A DNA stretch of 64,000 nucleotides from Chromatiales bacterium (lineage in GTDB: Bacteria; Pseudomonadota; Gammaproteobacteria; Steroidobacterales; GCA-2729495), in contig NZCC01000068.1 in NCBI GenBank assembly GCA_002688175.1, positions 17,328-81,327 of the forward strand, given 5' to 3'. How positions within the stretch are numbered: position 1 is the stretch's first letter; each line of letters opens with the position of its first letter. A program made the position numbers and the translations under genes. Below the pieces are notes generated by a model that saw only the letters and a program-made list of their open reading frames with translations, did not search any database and was not told the origin of the DNA. Of the stretch, positions 32,163 through 39,854 are shown one piece after another.

Positions 32163-33443
32163 ATGAGTGCAATTGCAAAAATTCTGGGCCGGGAAATTAT
32201 TGATTCCCGTGGTAATCCGACTATTGAGGCAGATGTTGAGTTTGCCAGCGGGGCGTTCGGTCGTGCCGCCGTGCCTTCCGGTGCCTCAACGGGTTCGCGT
32301 GAGGCTGTGGAACTTCGCGATGGTGACAAGAATCGTTACCAGGGCAAGGGTGTGCTGCGTGCTGTAGCCAATGTGAACGGCGAGATCAGCGCTGCACTGG
32401 TTGGTCAGGATGGACTGGATCAGGCTGCGGTCGATGCTGCCTTGATAGAACTGGATGGTACGGCCAACAAGGGTCGACTCGGTGCGAATGCGACGCTGGC
32501 TGCATCCCTTGCTATTGCAAAGGCGTCAGCCGCTGAGCAACAGTTGCCCTTGTTCCAGTCGTTGCCGGGCGATGCCGCATCTATGCCAGTACCGATGATG
32601 AATATTATCAACGGTGGTGCGCATGCGGATAACAGTGTCGATATACAGGAATTTATGATCCTGCCGGTTGGTGCCGAATCATTCAGCGACGCGTTGCACA
32701 ACGGCACTGAAGTATTTCACGCACTCAAGTCTGTCTTGAAAAGCCGGGGTCTGAATACCGCAGTTGGCGATGAAGGCGGTTTTGCACCGGACCTGCCATC
32801 CAATGCGGCTGCACTCGAAGTTATCCTGACAGCAATTGATACGGTCGGCTTGCAAGCAGGTCGCGATATTTATCTGGGCCTTGATGTCGCAAGTTCCGAA
32901 TTTTATTCAGAGGGCCAGTACAACCTCGAATCTGAAGGCAAGAGTTTCGATGCGGCTGGTTTTGCCGATTATTTGTCCGGCCTGGTCGATGCTTTCCCGA
33001 TCATCTCGGTTGAAGACGGAATGGATGAGAGGGACTGGGACGGCTGGGGTCTGCTCAGCGAGAAACTTGCCGGCCGGGTGCAGTTGGTCGGTGATGATCT
33101 GTTCGTGACCAATACAGCTATCCTGGCAAAAGGTATCGAGAAGAAGATCGCCAATTCGATTTTGATCAAGCCAAACCAGATTGGAACCCTGACGGAGACT
33201 CTTGAGGCGATCAATATGGCGGATAAGGCAGACTATTCAGCTATCGTTTCGCATCGTTCCGGGGAGACGTGCGATGCGACGATTGCCGATATTGCGGTTG
33301 GTACCACTGCATCGCAGATCAAGACCGGTTCCTTGTGTCGCTCGGATCGGATGTCGAAGTACAACCAGCTGTTGCGCATTGAGGAGATACTTGGTTCAGC
33401 CGCACGTTACCCGGGCGCCGCTGCATTTCCCATTTCGCTATGA
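32163..33443 (+). CDS. eno: Enolase
   Basis: Interconverts 2-phosphoglycerate and phosphoenolpyruvate; in E. coli it also joins the RNA degradosome. The 426-residue product shows [56 protein letters not shown], the catalytic-lysine region [17 protein letters not shown] and [14 protein letters not shown]. Length is typical (about 430). It overlaps ftsB by 4 nt. Confidence 0.98.
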   Translation: MSAIAKILGREIIDSRGNPTIEADVEFASGAFGRAAVPSGASTGSREAVELRDGDKNRYQGKGVLRAVANVNGEISAALVGQDGLDQAAVDAALIELDGTANKGRLGANATLAASLAIAKASAAEQQLPLFQSLPGDAASMPVPMMNIINGGAHADNSVDIQEFMILPVGAESFSDALHNGTEVFHALKSVLKSRGLNTAVGDEGGFAPDLPSNAAALEVILTAIDTVGLQAGRDIYLGLDVASSEFYSEGQYNLESEGKSFDAAGFADYLSGLVDAFPIISVEDGMDERDWDGWGLLSEKLAGRVQLVGDDLFVTNTAILAKGIEKKIANSILIKPNQIGTLTETLEAINMADKADYSAIVSHRSGETCDATIADIAVGTTASQIKTGSLCRSDRMSKYNQLLRIEEILGSAARYPGAAAFPISL

Positions 33444-33775
33444 AAGAAAGGTTAAGGAAATCAGTTGCTTTCAGGTTGATTGTCGGTAGCTTGCTGTGCC
33501 TGGTGCTGGTGTTACAGGCCAGGCTATGGATCTCCAATGGTGGGTTTTCAGAAGTCAGCCGGTTGCATACCCAGGTTGAACTGCAGACCCATGAAAACGA
33601 ACAACTGGCTGAACGTAACGAACGGTTGACGGCGGAAGTTGAAGATCTGCAGCGAGGTTTTGGAGCTGTTGAAGAACGGGCGCGTAGCGATCTTGGCTTG
33701 ATTGGTGAGGATGAGACGTTTTATGTCTTTTCTGAAGAGCGGGGGGGCGGTGAGGCTGTCAAGACTGCCAAGTGA
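33440..33775 (+). CDS. ftsB: Cell division protein FtsB
   Basis: Small bitopic septal protein that links FtsL, FtsQ and the FtsWI synthase. The 111-residue product has one N-terminal membrane segment (about residues 11-30), then a coiled coil ([22 protein letters not shown]) and a C-terminal tail with [11 protein letters not shown]. This layout and position after eno are diagnostic. In E. coli and Pseudomonas ispD comes next; here a 220-bp non-coding spacer follows, then truD. Confidence 0.92.
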   Translation: MKERLRKSVAFRLIVGSLLCLVLVLQARLWISNGGFSEVSRLHTQVELQTHENEQLAERNERLTAEVEDLQRGFGAVEERARSDLGLIGEDETFYVFSEERGGGEAVKTAK

Positions 33776-33829
33776 TGGGGCTGGGTTATTTTCAGGTCAG
33801 TTTCTCAGTCTGTTGGCTTTTCCCTGAGC

Positions 33830-33911
33830 GGCCTTTTTCCGCCCGGTATGTTTCCGAAACGCCGCAGGAGCGGCTTTAAGGTTTCGGAAACATACCGGGC
33901 GGAAAAAGGCC
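33830..33911. repeat. Perfect 31-bp inverted repeat with nested hairpin
   Basis: Left arm 33830-33860 and right arm 33881-33911 are exact reverse complements over 31 nt. The 20-nt centre contains a second hairpin, GCCGC-AGGA-GCGGC, so the whole 82 nt can fold into one long stem. No T-run follows on either strand, so it is not a standard intrinsic terminator. It occupies the spacer where ispD/ispF usually lie. It could be a miniature inverted-repeat element, a REP-type palindrome, or a bidirectional transcription barrier. No target-site duplication was seen. Confidence 0.9.
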
Positions 33912-33995
33912 TCGACACTATTGTAGCTTGGCAATGGATGTTGCTCTGATGTTCCGCTTGGATAATCAAGTGGTGTCGGCTATGAGTCCACGATT

Positions 33996-35027
33996 ATGAA
34001 TTGCTCCGACGAGGCATTGCGTCTTCGCCGGGGCGCCGATCTGAATGCATTGCCGCGCATAATGGGGCTGCCGGTAACAACGGGCATCATCCGTACTGAA
34101 CCGGCCGACTTCATTGTTCGGGAGTCGCTGGCTTTCGAATTGACGGGTGCGGGTGAGCACCTGTATTTGCTGGTGCGCAAGACCGGCCAGAACACTCGTT
34201 GGGTAGCCAAACAACTCGCACAGACCATCAACCTGTCATATCGTGCGGTTGGTTATGCAGGTTTGAAAGATCGGCATGCCATCACCGAGCAATGGTTTAG
34301 TTTGCATCTGCCGGGTTGCGAGGATCCTGATCCTGAAGTGTTTGCAATCGATGGTGTTGAGGTGCTCGAGCAGCGCCGGCATGTGGGTAAACTGCGTGTA
34401 GGGGCGCTGCGCGGCAATCAGTTTCGAATCGTCATTCGCAATCTGGACGGAGATTGTGTCGAACTTGAACGACGGCTAAGTGTATTACGTGACGGTCTTC
34501 TGCCAAATTATTTTGGTGCGCAGCGTTTCGGTCGTGGCGCTGGTAATCTTGGCTTATTCGGAGATCTTGAGCGACCGGCCAAACTGAAGCGGGAGTCACG
34601 ATCGTTTGCATTGTCGGCGCTGCGTTCGGCATTGTTCAATAATTATCTTGCCCAGCGTATTTCGGATGGTTCGGCAGCAACGGCTTTGCCCGGGGAGATT
34701 GTCTACGACGAAGTTGAGCGCACCTTTCGCCATGAGCCGGATGTACGTGGGCAATCATTGCAACCGACCGGGTTGCTGTGGGGGGCAGGTGAAAATCGTG
34801 CGACTGACAAAGCGTTAGAGTGTGAGCGGTCATTTTTTACCCAATATCCGGCAACAATAAAACTGCTCGAGAGCCAGGATCTGCGAATGATGCGCCGACC
34901 GCTGCTGATCAGGCCCCGAGAGCTCGAGTGGCAGGTGGATGATCAACAAATGATCGTGAGCTTTACGTTGGCACGCGGACAGTTTGCGACCGCCTTGTTG
35001 CGTGAATTCGTGACGTGGCCTGAGTAG
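33996..35027 (+). CDS. truD: tRNA pseudouridine(13) synthase TruD
   Basis: Converts U13 of tRNA-Glu to pseudouridine. The 343-residue product has the catalytic-Asp motif YAGLKDRHAITEQWFS near residue 85, LRVGALRGNQFRIVIRN and the insertion domain with NYFGAQRFGRG. Length matches E. coli TruD (349). Its usual upstream neighbour ispF is absent. Confidence 0.95.
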   Translation: MNCSDEALRLRRGADLNALPRIMGLPVTTGIIRTEPADFIVRESLAFELTGAGEHLYLLVRKTGQNTRWVAKQLAQTINLSYRAVGYAGLKDRHAITEQWFSLHLPGCEDPDPEVFAIDGVEVLEQRRHVGKLRVGALRGNQFRIVIRNLDGDCVELERRLSVLRDGLLPNYFGAQRFGRGAGNLGLFGDLERPAKLKRESRSFALSALRSALFNNYLAQRISDGSAATALPGEIVYDEVERTFRHEPDVRGQSLQPTGLLWGAGENRATDKALECERSFFTQYPATIKLLESQDLRMMRRPLLIRPRELEWQVDDQQMIVSFTLARGQFATALLREFVTWPE

Positions 35028-35038
35028 CGAGGAATTCA

Positions 35039-35044
35039 TATAAT
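35039..35044 (+). promoter_or_regulatory. Candidate -10 element for the DUF2892 gene
   Basis: A perfect TATAAT lies 61 nt upstream of the DUF2892 start, just after the truD stop codon. No good -35 was found, so this is only suggestive. Confidence 0.3.
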
Positions 35045-35104
35045 CCACATGAGAGTCAGTCTATTGGATCGAGACAGCTCATCAGTTTGTTTGGGAGTGC
35101 AACC

Positions 35105-35320
35105 ATGAAAATTTCATTAAATGTTGGTAGTGCAGATCGATTGATAAGGGTTGTCATCGGAGGCGCGCTGATCTGGATGGCTTTTTCCTCAGTGCTCACG
35201 GGTAAAGTGGCAATGACCGCATATATCATTGGCTCTGTTGGAATATTTACCGGCCTCGTGCGATTTTGTCCCGCCTATGTCTTGATTGGTGTTAATACTG
35301 GTCTGGACAAGCAGGAGTAG
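35105..35320 (+). CDS. DUF2892 (YgaP-like) small membrane protein
   Basis: A 71-residue protein with the DUF2892 layout: an N-terminal NVGSADRLIRVVIG motif followed by two hydrophobic segments and a short FCPAYVLIGVNTG end. This resembles the membrane domain of YgaP without its rhodanese part. The ORF track starts at 35087; ATG 35105 fits the family better and has GGGAG upstream. Function is not established. It sits between truD and a crotonase-family gene, an insertion relative to the usual truD-surE order. Confidence 0.8.
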   Translation: MKISLNVGSADRLIRVVIGGALIWMAFSSVLTGKVAMTAYIIGSVGIFTGLVRFCPAYVLIGVNTGLDKQE

Positions 35321-35350
35321 TTGTATTGGCCTATATCTAGGATCCTAATC

Positions 35351-36100
35351 ATGCTGGAAATCATTTCGCATGGCGATATAACCGAGTTGCGGATGAATCG
35401 GACGCCGGCCAATGCGTTGAATCATGATTTGCTTGAAGCAATCCTGGCCGGTTACGCTGAAGCGCTGGATGCAGGTGCACGTGGCCTGATCCTTTCAGGT
35501 CAGCCCGGCATGTTCTGTGCCGGTATCGATGTGCCTGAGTTGCTCGGTCAGTCACGTAGTGAAATTCAGCGCTTCTGGTCATTATTATTCCGGACGGGCC
35601 ACACACTGGCGGCCTGTCCGGTGCCTGTCGTAGCGGCGCTGGCCGGTCATAGTCCGGCCGGTGGCGCTGTATTAGCGGCACACTGTGATTACCGGATTGC
35701 TGCAGACGGTACGTTCAAGATCGGTTTTAATGAAGTGCAGGTCGGCTTGCCATTGCCGGCATCGATTCTGTATCTATTCAAGGATCTGGTGGGTACCCGG
35801 CTGGCGCGACTGGGTGGTATGCAGGGGCAGCTGATGCTGATGGCTTCTGCACTGGAAATTGGTCTGGTTGATGAACTCGTACCACCGGATGTGCTGGAGG
35901 AAAGGACCCTGGAATTCCTCCGTGATCTGCTCGCGTTACCGACCGTTGCTATGAATACGACGCGAATGAGCGGTAAACAGGAATTGCTCAAGGTGCTAAG
36001 TACGTCTGATGATGTCGATAAAACGACCGCGGCCTGGTTTACTGATGAGACGCAGTCGGCTATGAAACGGCTTGTTGAGAGCCTGAATAAGAGCAAGTAA
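35351..36100 (+). CDS. Enoyl-CoA hydratase/isomerase family protein, ECI1-like
   Basis: Crotonase-fold protein of about 249 residues starting at ATG 35351. Motifs are MFCAGIDVPELLG (oxyanion-hole region), HSPAGGAVLAAHCDYRIAAD and IGFNEVQVGLPLP. The PAGG...CDYRI and GxNExQxG stretches resemble mitochondrial delta3,delta2-enoyl-CoA isomerase (ECI1/DCI) more than generic hydratases, so a role in oxidising unsaturated fatty acids is plausible. That subfamily call is inference. It is followed by an AT-rich spacer and the convergent smr gene. Confidence 0.8.
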   Translation: MLEIISHGDITELRMNRTPANALNHDLLEAILAGYAEALDAGARGLILSGQPGMFCAGIDVPELLGQSRSEIQRFWSLLFRTGHTLAACPVPVVAALAGHSPAGGAVLAAHCDYRIAADGTFKIGFNEVQVGLPLPASILYLFKDLVGTRLARLGGMQGQLMLMASALEIGLVDELVPPDVLEERTLEFLRDLLALPTVAMNTTRMSGKQELLKVLSTSDDVDKTTAAWFTDETQSAMKRLVESLNKSK

Positions 36101-36132
36101 TAACTTTAATATAATTTATTATCTTATTGTTA

Positions 36133-36681
36133 TTACTTGTTATATTGCAGTAATACATATACTGCTCCGGTCCCGCCGTCGCGCGTTTGTGCCGAGCAGA
36201 AGGCCGCTACAGAATCCCAGTGGCGCAGCCAGCGATTGATGCCATTTTTAAGTACCGGCCCACGCGGACCGGACCCAAGGCCCTTGCCGTGGACAATGCG
36301 CACGCAGTGCGAATGATGTGCCAGGGCGTTGCCGATAAACTCTTGTAAGGCCTGGTGGGCGTCTTCGAGGGTCATGCCGTGCAGGTCGATCTCATCCTGG
36401 ATTGCATATTGACCACGCCGCAATTGCCGCATGACCTTGCGACTGATATTGGCGCGGGCAAACAGAAGTTCATCGCCAATTTCCAGTTCGGCCAGGTCCG
36501 GTCCGGCGGTCAGCGATTCTTCGAGAACGGTTCGCTCATCAGCACGACTAAAGCGGGCATTTGGTTTGGGTTGCGGTGGAAGACGCGCATCCCGCCGGCC
36601 TGTTACCGGTTTGACGGGACCAACGGCACTACGGAATAGCGCTGCATCCTCGGTCTTGCTATGTTTATCCTTTTTACTCAT
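36133..36681 (-). CDS. Smr-domain protein
   Basis: A 182-residue protein with a charged, probably disordered N-terminal part (to about residue 75) and a C-terminal Smr domain, identified by [18 protein letters not shown] and the [11 protein letters not shown] motif. Gammaproteobacterial Smr proteins (SmrA/SmrB) are endonucleases; SmrB cuts mRNA at collided ribosomes, but which subtype this is cannot be told here. The ORF track starts at 36753; ATG 36681 gives the normal length. Its start is only 17 nt from the divergent surE start. Confidence 0.85.
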   Translation of the reverse strand: MSKKDKHSKTEDAALFRSAVGPVKPVTGRRDARLPPQPKPNARFSRADERTVLEESLTAGPDLAELEIGDELLFARANISRKVMRQLRRGQYAIQDEIDLHGMTLEDAHQALQEFIGNALAHHSHCVRIVHGKGLGSGPRGPVLKNGINRWLRHWDSVAAFCSAQTRDGGTGAVYVLLQYNK

Positions 36682-36698
36682 ACGCGGGAGCCTACGTC

Positions 36699-37442
36699 TT
36701 GAGAATACTGCTAAGTAACGACGACGGCTACCAGTCTGACGGGCTCGCGACACTGGCGCTGTCTTTGCGGGATCTTGCCGAGCTGGTTATCGTCGCGCCG
36801 GACCGGAATCAGAGCGGCGCAAGTCATTCATTGACGCTCGATAAGCCACTGCGCGTGGGAAAGACCCGCAATGGTATCTATTTTGTGAACGGGACGCCGA
36901 CCGATTGCGTTCACCTGGCCCTGACCGGGTTGTTCGACGAAGATCCGGATATGGTGGTGGCCGGGATCAACCATGGTGCAAATCTGGGCGATGACACCTT
37001 GTATTCGGGTACCGTAGCAGCGGCAGCGGAGGGACGCTTTCTGGGTCTGCCGGCTATTGCCGTGTCGCTGGTCGGTGAAGATCCACATCATTTCGATACC
37101 GCCGGTCAGGCAATTAGGGATATCGTGAGCCGACTGGATGATAATCCGTTACCGTCGGATACGACGCTGAACGTTAATGTTCCGGATGTGCCGTACGACG
37201 ACTTGCGTGGTTTCAAGGCGACGCGTCTGGGTTATCGTCATCGCGCTGAGCGGGTGGTAGAGTCGCGTGATCCAAAAGGCCGGTTACTATACTGGGTCGG
37301 TCCACCCGGGGGCGGTCAGGATGCCGGCCCGGGTACGGATTTTCACGCGGTCGAGAATGGTTATGTTTCGGTGACACCGATGCATTTTGATCTGACCCAG
37401 CGTGCGGCACTCGAGCATCTCACGACCTGGTTACAAGTGTGA
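36699..37442 (+). CDS. surE: 5'/3'-nucleotidase SurE
   Basis: Metal-dependent phosphatase acting on nucleoside monophosphates, linked to stationary-phase survival. The 247-residue product begins with the invariant [11 protein letters not shown] and shows PTDCVHLAL and [25 protein letters not shown]. The start is TTG 36699, forced by the family N-terminus; GGGAG lies about 9 nt upstream. It overlaps pcm by 4 nt in the usual surE-pcm pairing. Confidence 0.95.
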   Translation: MRILLSNDDGYQSDGLATLALSLRDLAELVIVAPDRNQSGASHSLTLDKPLRVGKTRNGIYFVNGTPTDCVHLALTGLFDEDPDMVVAGINHGANLGDDTLYSGTVAAAAEGRFLGLPAIAVSLVGEDPHHFDTAGQAIRDIVSRLDDNPLPSDTTLNVNVPDVPYDDLRGFKATRLGYRHRAERVVESRDPKGRLLYWVGPPGGGQDAGPGTDFHAVENGYVSVTPMHFDLTQRAALEHLTTWLQV

Positions 37443-38116
37443 ATGACAAGCAGAATATTCAGGGTATCGGCATGACGTCGGCCCGCACCCGCGAACGTCT
37501 CGTGCAGCGGCTGGCCGGCCACGGCATCAGCAATCTGCAGATACTTGATCGGGTGCGTAGCGTGCCGCGCCATTTATTCGTCGATGAAGCCTTGCAGAGT
37601 CGCGCTTATGAAGACAGCGCGCTGCCGATCGGTCATGGTCAGACGATTTCACAGCCGTATATCGTTGCCTTGATGACCCAGGCGCTACTGGATGGTATTG
37701 ATCCGTCACAACCTCTGTTGAAGGTTCTGGAGGTCGGTACCGGCTGCGGCTATCAGACAGCGATCCTGTCGCCGCTGGTGCGGCAGATTTTTTCAATTGA
37801 ACGAATCCGTGACCTGATGGTGGATACCCGCACCCGTCTGGCTCAGCTTGGTTTTCAGAATATTCGCTTTCGCCACGGTGATGGCATGCAGGGCTGGCCT
37901 GGCCAGGCACCGTTTGATGGCATCCTGGTGGCGGCGGCCCCGGCGGGGATTCCCCAGCAGTTGCTCGATCAGTTGGCCGTCGGTGGTTGCCTGATCATCC
38001 CGGTCGGACCGGCGGGGTGTCAGGAACTCATGCGCGTGACCCGCACCGAGCAGGGTCTGAAGCAGGAGAACCTGTGCACCGTGTCATTTGTGCCGCTGCT
38101 GGAGGGTACCGGGTGA
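37439..38116 (+). CDS. pcm: Protein-L-isoaspartate O-methyltransferase
   Basis: Repairs isoaspartyl damage in ageing proteins using S-adenosylmethionine. The 225-residue ORF begins at GTG 37439 overlapping the surE stop; an internal ATG at residue 12 ([14 protein letters not shown]) matches the Pseudomonas N-terminus and is an equally good start. Motifs are [20 protein letters not shown], motif [16 protein letters not shown] and [11 protein letters not shown]. It is followed by an overlapping DedA-family gene. Confidence 0.94.
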   Translation: MNDKQNIQGIGMTSARTRERLVQRLAGHGISNLQILDRVRSVPRHLFVDEALQSRAYEDSALPIGHGQTISQPYIVALMTQALLDGIDPSQPLLKVLEVGTGCGYQTAILSPLVRQIFSIERIRDLMVDTRTRLAQLGFQNIRFRHGDGMQGWPGQAPFDGILVAAAPAGIPQQLLDQLAVGGCLIIPVGPAGCQELMRVTRTEQGLKQENLCTVSFVPLLEGTG

Positions 38117-38694
38117 CGCGACTATTTTCCCGGCTACTCGAACTCGTTCTTAGTTGGTCAAAACATCCTCATGCCCCGTGGTATCTGGGCGGTCTGAGTT
38201 TTGCAGAGTCGTCATTTTTCCCCATTCCGCCCGATGTCATGTTGGCACCGATGGTGCTCGCCAGGCGTGACCGGGCCTGGCATTACGCATTACTGACCAC
38301 CGTGATGTCCGTCATCGGTGGATTAGCCGGGTTTCTGATTGGTGCGCTGGCAATCGACTGGGTCATGCCTTGGTTAGGTAAATTAGGTTATGTAGCGACA
38401 TTCGAGCGTGCGCAGGACTGGTTTCTTACCTGGGGTTTCTGGGCAATCCTGGCCGCGGGATTTTCGCCGATTCCGTACAAGATTTTTACGATTGCAGCCG
38501 GTGCCATGTCGATGATGCTGATTCCGTTCATGCTCGCGTCGGTGGTCGGCCGCGGTGCACGGTTCTTTCTCGTCGCCGCATTAATCTACTGGGGAGGTGA
38601 ACCGTTTGAACGCAATCTCAGGCGCTATGTTGATGTGCTTGGTTGGGCCATCGTCGTGATCATTGTCGTTGCAATCATCGTGTTGCGCACTTGA
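38113..38694 (+). CDS. YqaA/DedA-family membrane protein
   Basis: A 193-residue inner-membrane protein starting at GTG 38113, which overlaps the pcm stop (GTGA). The ORF track extends into pcm. Visible are the SNARE-associated family region FAESSFFPIPPDVMLAPMV, a glycine-rich membrane helix, and AAGFSPIPYKIFTIAAGAM. DedA-superfamily members are linked to lipid carrier flipping and proton-motive force, but the role of this YqaA-like branch is not known. Its place between pcm and nlpD is common in relatives. Confidence 0.85.
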   Translation: MTRLFSRLLELVLSWSKHPHAPWYLGGLSFAESSFFPIPPDVMLAPMVLARRDRAWHYALLTTVMSVIGGLAGFLIGALAIDWVMPWLGKLGYVATFERAQDWFLTWGFWAILAAGFSPIPYKIFTIAAGAMSMMLIPFMLASVVGRGARFFLVAALIYWGGEPFERNLRRYVDVLGWAIVVIIVVAIIVLRT

Positions 38695-38707
38695 ATGTCG
38701 TAATCCG

Positions 38708-39406
38708 ATGGTGCTCATTCGATACCTGTTGCCGGTGGTTGCATGTCTGCTTATTGGCGCGTGCAGCAGCGCCTTGCGCTGGATGCCGGAAGCACACGTC
38801 GTTCAGTCGGGTGAAACGGTTTATTCGATTGCATTCCGCTACGGTATCGATCAGCGTGACCTGATCGGCTGGAATAAACTCAGTGCCAGCGGGTTAATCT
38901 TTGAGGGGCAGCGACTGCGGTTGACTGCACCAGACAGCTATACCGCGGCGTCATCCGCATCGCGGGCAACGGGCCGTCACAAGTCCGCCTCGTCAACACA
39001 GCGTGCGCCGACACCCGGCAAGTCTGCTGCTGTACCCGTGACATGGAAATGGCCGGTCAATGGAGCGGTCATTGCCATGTTCGGTGCGACAGCCAAGACT
39101 CAGTCGGGTGTGCACATCGCGGGCAAGCGCGGTCAACCGGTCCATGCCGCGGCAAGTGGTGAGGTCGTTTATGCCGGTAGTGGTCTGCCCGGTTACGGGC
39201 AATTGTTGATTATCAAGCACACCTCAAACTACCTGAGTGCCTATGGGCATAATCAGAAGCTGGTGGTTGGTGAGGGCGATCGGGTAAAGGGCGGGCAATT
39301 GATTGCGAAGATGGGCGAGGGGCCCAGTAAGCGCCCTTTACTGCATTTTGAAATTCGCCGTTCAGGCAAACCGGTCAATCCGCTGCGATATTTGCCAAAA
39401 CAGTGA
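38708..39406 (+). CDS. nlpD: Murein hydrolase activator NlpD (lipoprotein)
   Basis: Outer-membrane lipoprotein that activates amidases during cell separation. The 232-residue product has a lipobox LLIGACSS near residue 16, a LysM domain (HVVQSGETVYSIAFRYGID) and a C-terminal M23-type domain (GVHIAGKRGQPVHAAASGEVVYAG, then LLHFEIRRSGKPVNPLRYL). The M23 metal ligands are not all kept, as is normal for the activator subgroup. The start is ATG 38708, not the ORF-track start. rpoS, which usually follows, is absent. Confidence 0.92.
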   Translation: MVLIRYLLPVVACLLIGACSSALRWMPEAHVVQSGETVYSIAFRYGIDQRDLIGWNKLSASGLIFEGQRLRLTAPDSYTAASSASRATGRHKSASSTQRAPTPGKSAAVPVTWKWPVNGAVIAMFGATAKTQSGVHIAGKRGQPVHAAASGEVVYAGSGLPGYGQLLIIKHTSNYLSAYGHNQKLVVGEGDRVKGGQLIAKMGEGPSKRPLLHFEIRRSGKPVNPLRYLPKQ

Positions 39407-39413
39407 CCAGACT

Positions 39414-39782
39414 TTAGCGCACCAGCAGTGCGGCAATAACGTTGCGCTGCTCAGCTGCCAGGATATTAAAGGTCCGGCATGCAGCACCGGTGTCCATGAC
39501 TTCAAAGCCGACCCCCTGGCGCAGGATGTCGGTCATCAGGGCGCCGGGGGGGAAGGTTTGGGTGATTCCGGTACCAAATACGATGACTTCAGGTGTGGCA
39601 CTCAGAACTTCGCTGAAATCCGCTATGCTTAAGTTCATTATTTTTTCTGGCGACCAGTTTTCGATAATCGTGTCAGTTGATACGATGACATGATTAGTGA
39701 AGATTGCATCGTTAATACGTAATTCACCGGCTGAGAAAGACCTGATGATATTGCCGCCACTTTGTTCACGATTGAATTGCAT
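39414..39782 (-). CDS. Mth938-like domain protein (DUF498)
   Basis: A 122-residue protein of the Mth938/NDUFAF3-like fold. Recognisable parts are INDAIFTNHVIVSTDTI, then VIVFGTGITQTFPPGALMTDI and the cysteine-bearing MDTGAACRTFNILAAEQR. Bacterial members lack an assigned function; the mitochondrial relative NDUFAF3 assists complex I assembly. A GTG at 39788 is an alternative start. It is convergent with nlpD and divergent from recJ, in the place where rpoS would be expected. Confidence 0.8.
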   Translation of the reverse strand: MQFNREQSGGNIIRSFSAGELRINDAIFTNHVIVSTDTIIENWSPEKIMNLSIADFSEVLSATPEVIVFGTGITQTFPPGALMTDILRQGVGFEVMDTGAACRTFNILAAEQRNVIAALLVR

Positions 39783-39854
39783 GGTCACGGATACTAGCGG
39801 CCGGTGTGCATTGGCGCCAGCGTTGTTGCTTGACCGCGGTCGGCTGACCTGGTC

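Noticed and set aside
33776-33880. Small ORF (about 34 codons) after ftsB considered as an ispD remnant
   Set aside because: The translation has no ispD or ispF motif and runs through the inverted-repeat arm.
36101-36132. AT-rich spacer between the isomerase gene and smr
   Set aside because: Short and between convergent genes; looks like ordinary spacer, with no clear hairpin plus T-run.
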